Below, piece by piece: positions 61,507 to 64,000 of a DNA stretch of 64,000 nt. Each line of letters begins with the position of its first letter. Position 1 is the stretch's first letter. Both the position numbers and the translations under genes were made by a program. Below the pieces are notes generated by a model. That model saw nothing but the letters and a program-made list of their open reading frames with translations, was not told the origin of the DNA and did no database searches. Source of the stretch: an uncultured Roseobacter sp. Lineage in GTDB: Bacteria > Pseudomonadota > Alphaproteobacteria > Rhodobacterales > Rhodobacteraceae. Where the stretch lies: positions 501,501 to 565,500 of the forward strand of contig CANKZM010000004.1 in the NCBI GenBank assembly GCA_947488305.1, in the 5' to 3' direction.

Positions 61507-64000
61507 CTCTCGGCCCTTTCGACGCCGCGATCAATGGCGGCCCTGAGGCGGCGGTCAAGCATACGCTGCTTGCTTTCAGAGTAATATTTCAGCCCGAACA
61601 TGTCCTTGACGTAGAAGGTGTCTACTACTTGTTCTCCATAGGTCGCAATGACGGCATTTGCGACGTAGACGTTCGCGTCGGCCAATGTACGTGCGAGGTC
61701 GTGCAAAAGGCCGGGGCGGTCACGGGTGTCGACTTCGATGATGGTGTAAATTTCCGATCCTTCATTGTCGAAGGTGATATGTGTCGGCACTTTGAAGGCA
61801 CGTTCGCGCTTCTTGACCTTGTCGCGGGACTTCATAGCTTCAGTCGTCACAACCTCGCCCATCAAGGTCCTTTCGATCATCTTCCGCAGGCGCGGCAGCC
61901 GCGAGGCGTCATAAGGATTGCCGTCAGAATCCTGAATCCAATAGGCATCGGTCACCAGACCGTCCTTGGTGGTGTAACTGCGCGCGTCCACCACATTCGC
62001 GCCGACCAGCGCCAATGCACCACAAATGCGGGCAAAAATGCCGGGATGGTCGGCCATGACGAAGCAGGCGCGAGTGGCGTCGCGGTCTTCATCAGGATGC
62101 AGGTCGATCCTGATCTCGTCGTCTTTCACGTCACGCAGCATTTCGGCAAAGACCTTGTGAGCTGTCACATGAAGCCCTTGCCAGTAGGGATCGTAATGGC
62201 GCCCTGTCTCGGTTTGCAGATCCTTGCGTGACCAGTCCTTGAGTTCTTCGCGCAGGGCACGTTTGGCCTCCGCCCCCCGGTTTTCGCGGTTGAGTGCTTC
62301 GAGGCCGGTCTCCAATGCCCGTTTGGTTTGCCGGTAAAGCGCGCGGATCAGAACCGCCTTCCAGTTGTTCCAGGTGTTTGGACCAACACCGCGAATGTCA
62401 CACACGGTCAAGACGCAAAGCAGGTCCAGTCGTTTGACAGTCTGCACCGCCTTGGCAAAGTCGCGCACGGTCCGCGGATCGGCGATATCGCGTTTTTGTG
62501 CCATGTCGGACATCAGCAGGTGATAGCGGACAAGCCACTCGACTGTATCGGTATCTGCCCTGTTCAGGCCAAGCCGTGGGGCAATCTTGCGCGCCATTTG
62601 CGCCCCGAGGATCGAATGGTCTTCCGGCCGACCCTTGGCGATATCGTGGATCAGAAGTGCCGTATATAGCACCTTCCGGTCGACGCCGCGTTTCAGGATC
62701 GACGAGGCAACGGGCAAGTCTTCTTCCAGCTCGCCTTTTTCGATCTGCGCAAGGTTCTTGATGCACTGGATGATATGCTCATCGACGGTGTAGCTGTGAT
62801 ACATGTTGAACTGCATCATCGCGACGATGGGCTCAAACTCCGGCAGGAAGGCCGAAAGTACACCCAGTTCATTCATCCGGCGCAGGGCGCGTTCTGGGTT
62901 GCCGTGTTTGAGCAGCAGATCATAGAAGATACGGCGCGCTTCCGGTGTGTTGCGCATATCGTCGTCAATCAGGTCAAGGTTCGCTTTCACCAGACGCATG
63001 GCGTCGGGGTGGATCAACATGCCGGTCCGCAGGGCTTCTTCAAAGAGCCTGAGCAAGTTGAGCTTGTCCGCCAGAAATTTCTTTTCGTCCTCAACCGCGA
63101 TCCGGTTGTTCACAACCGCATATCCAGATTTGATTTTTGGTCTGCGCCGGAAAATGCGTTCCAGCAAGGGTTGTTCCTTGACGTGATCCGCTTCCAGCTT
63201 GGTCAGAAAGATCCGTGTCAGGTCACCGACTTCCGTGGCATGCAGAAAATACGCCTGCATGAAGACTTCTACGCCTCGGCGGCCTTTTGTGTCCTCGTAC
63301 CCCATGGCGTCAGCTACCTGAACCTGCATATCAAACGTTAGCTGCTCGTTGGCTCGCCCTGCGATCAGGTGCATATGTCCACGGACGCCCCACAGGAAAT
63401 CCTCAGCGGCAACAAAGCTGCCAAACTCATCGGGCGTGAAGACATTCAACGGCACAAGATCAGCGGCATCTGTGACACCGTGAATGTGCTTCGCAATCCA
63501 GAAGAGGGACTGAAGATCTCGCAGCCCGCCTTTGCCTTCCTTGACATTTGGTTCGACGACATATCGTTGGCCGTGTTTGATATGGCGGTTTTCACGTTCG
63601 GCCAGTTTTGCCTCGATAAACTGTTTACCTGACCCTGCAAAAAGATCGGCGCGCAGACGTTCATCAAAGGTCAGTGCCAGCGCCTTGTCCCCCGCCAGAA
63701 AGCGATGCTCGAGCATGGCAGTCTGGATGGTAAAATCAGTTGCGCCGAGCCTGATGCAATCCTTGATGGTGCGGCTGGAATGCCCGACCTTCATTTTCAG
63801 ATCCCACAGGACATAGAGCATGGATTCGATGACGCTCTCGGCCCAGGCGGTGATCTTGTAGGGTGTCAGAAAAAGCAGATCGACATCGGAAAAAGGTGCC
63901 ATTTCACCGCGCCCATAGCCCCCCACGGCAATGACGGCGAGGTGTTCGCTGGCGGTCGGATTTGGTTTCGGATGCAGATGGTCCGTCGCGACTTTGAGCG
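61503..64000 (-). CDS. glnD: [Protein-PII] uridylyltransferase (GlnD), partial at the window edge
   Basis: The gene runs off the window; about 831 codons are visible and the N-terminal start lies beyond 64000. The nucleotidyltransferase motif GGYGRGEMAPFSDVDLLFL is near the visible beginning, the HD phosphohydrolase has HDIAKG, and two ACT domains lie at the C terminus (CFVMADHPGIFARICGALALVGANVVDARS, and IEVDTRDRPGLLHDLARTLADANVYV). GlnD senses glutamine and uridylylates or deuridylylates PII, controlling nitrogen assimilation. It overlaps murJ by 4 bases. Frame open to base 64000. Confidence 0.97.
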   Translation of the reverse strand, partial: LKVATDHLHPKPNPTASEHLAVIAVGGYGRGEMAPFSDVDLLFLTPYKITAWAESVIESMLYVLWDLKMKVGHSSRTIKDCIRLGATDFTIQTAMLEHRFLAGDKALALTFDERLRADLFAGSGKQFIEAKLAERENRHIKHGQRYVVEPNVKEGKGGLRDLQSLFWIAKHIHGVTDAADLVPLNVFTPDEFGSFVAAEDFLWGVRGHMHLIAGRANEQLTFDMQVQVADAMGYEDTKGRRGVEVFMQAYFLHATEVGDLTRIFLTKLEADHVKEQPLLERIFRRRPKIKSGYAVVNNRIAVEDEKKFLADKLNLLRLFEEALRTGMLIHPDAMRLVKANLDLIDDDMRNTPEARRIFYDLLLKHGNPERALRRMNELGVLSAFLPEFEPIVAMMQFNMYHSYTVDEHIIQCIKNLAQIEKGELEEDLPVASSILKRGVDRKVLYTALLIHDIAKGRPEDHSILGAQMARKIAPRLGLNRADTDTVEWLVRYHLLMSDMAQKRDIADPRTVRDFAKAVQTVKRLDLLCVLTVCDIRGVGPNTWNNWKAVLIRALYRQTKRALETGLEALNRENRGAEAKRALREELKDWSRKDLQTETGRHYDPYWQGLHVTAHKVFAEMLRDVKDDEIRIDLHPDEDRDATRACFVMADHPGIFARICGALALVGANVVDARSYTTKDGLVTDAYWIQDSDGNPYDASRLPRLRKMIERTLMGEVVTTEAMKSRDKVKKRERAFKVPTHITFDNEGSEIYTIIEVDTRDRPGLLHDLARTLADANVYVANAVIATYGEQVVDTFYVKDMFGLKYYSESKQRMLDRRLRAAIDRGVERAES

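Noticed and set aside
1-64000. CRISPR arrays, insertion sequences, prophage, rRNA
   Set aside because: No regular spaced repeats, transposase frames with terminal repeats, phage structural genes or rRNA landmarks were seen.

Overview
The window looks like a chromosome segment of a marine alphaproteobacterium, most likely a Rhodobacterales/Roseobacter-group member. This rests on gene content and the style of the proteins: a TRAP transporter, two hydantoinase/oxoprolinase loci, DUF1467 next to methylmalonyl-CoA epimerase, glnD-murJ, Rieske monooxygenases, and many 4-bp ATGA/GTGA/TTGA gene overlaps. It has not been confirmed by any search. Nearly all of the sequence is coding and in good repair. 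There is one tRNA gene, no rRNA, CRISPR array or insertion sequence, and one integrase stub beside the tRNA.

Layout. 1-3.1 kb: the end of a flagellar operon (flgK 3' part, flgL, flgI). 3.5-10.6 kb: a catabolic island with two Rieske oxygenases, RidA, DUF1028, a LysR regulator, an M20 amidohydrolase and a divergent flavin monooxygenase. 10.8-15 kb: an NTF2-like protein, an MscS channel, and a membrane di-heme-like/ferredoxin protein. 15.1-15.6 kb: tRNA-Leu(CAG) with an integrase N-terminal stub. 15.8-17.5 kb: an NDUFA9-like protein and uppP, convergent. 17.8-25.4 kb: gltD and gltB, separated by an exported unknown protein and two GFA-family proteins. 25.4-30 kb: mtgA, a GST, queG and a solitary hydantoinase-type ATPase-fold gene. 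30-34.6 kb: a soluble PAS chemoreceptor, msrB-msrA and a DUF2254 protein.

34.6-39.6 kb: a TRAP dctPQM transporter, SDR, FadR-type regulator and KdgF-like cupin, suggesting uptake and first processing of (unsaturated) uronates. 39.7-44.1 kb: an unusual three-gene envelope operon, CHASE2-adenylate cyclase / DUF928 / exported caspase-fold protease with peptidoglycan-binding and C-type-lectin domains. 44.3-50.9 kb: a tightly overlapping five-gene operon of HyuA, HyuB, aminotransferase, Asp/Glu-racemase-superfamily enzyme and D-2-hydroxyacid dehydrogenase. 51-64 kb: housekeeping genes (aspS, mce, trpS, murJ, glnD), a VOC/HDAC-like/nitroreductase/EI24 operon, a REC-domain protein, and a rhomboid-fold protein that has lost its catalytic residues.

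Two regions are the best candidates for something new. The first is the Rieske/RidA/DUF1028/M20 island, whose chemistry fits opening of an N-methylated heterocycle such as homarine. The second is the CHASE2-cyclase/DUF928/caspase-lectin operon. Nitrogen metabolism recurs across the window (gltBD, glnD, hydantoinases, HDAC-like amidohydrolase), but the genes are not in one unit.
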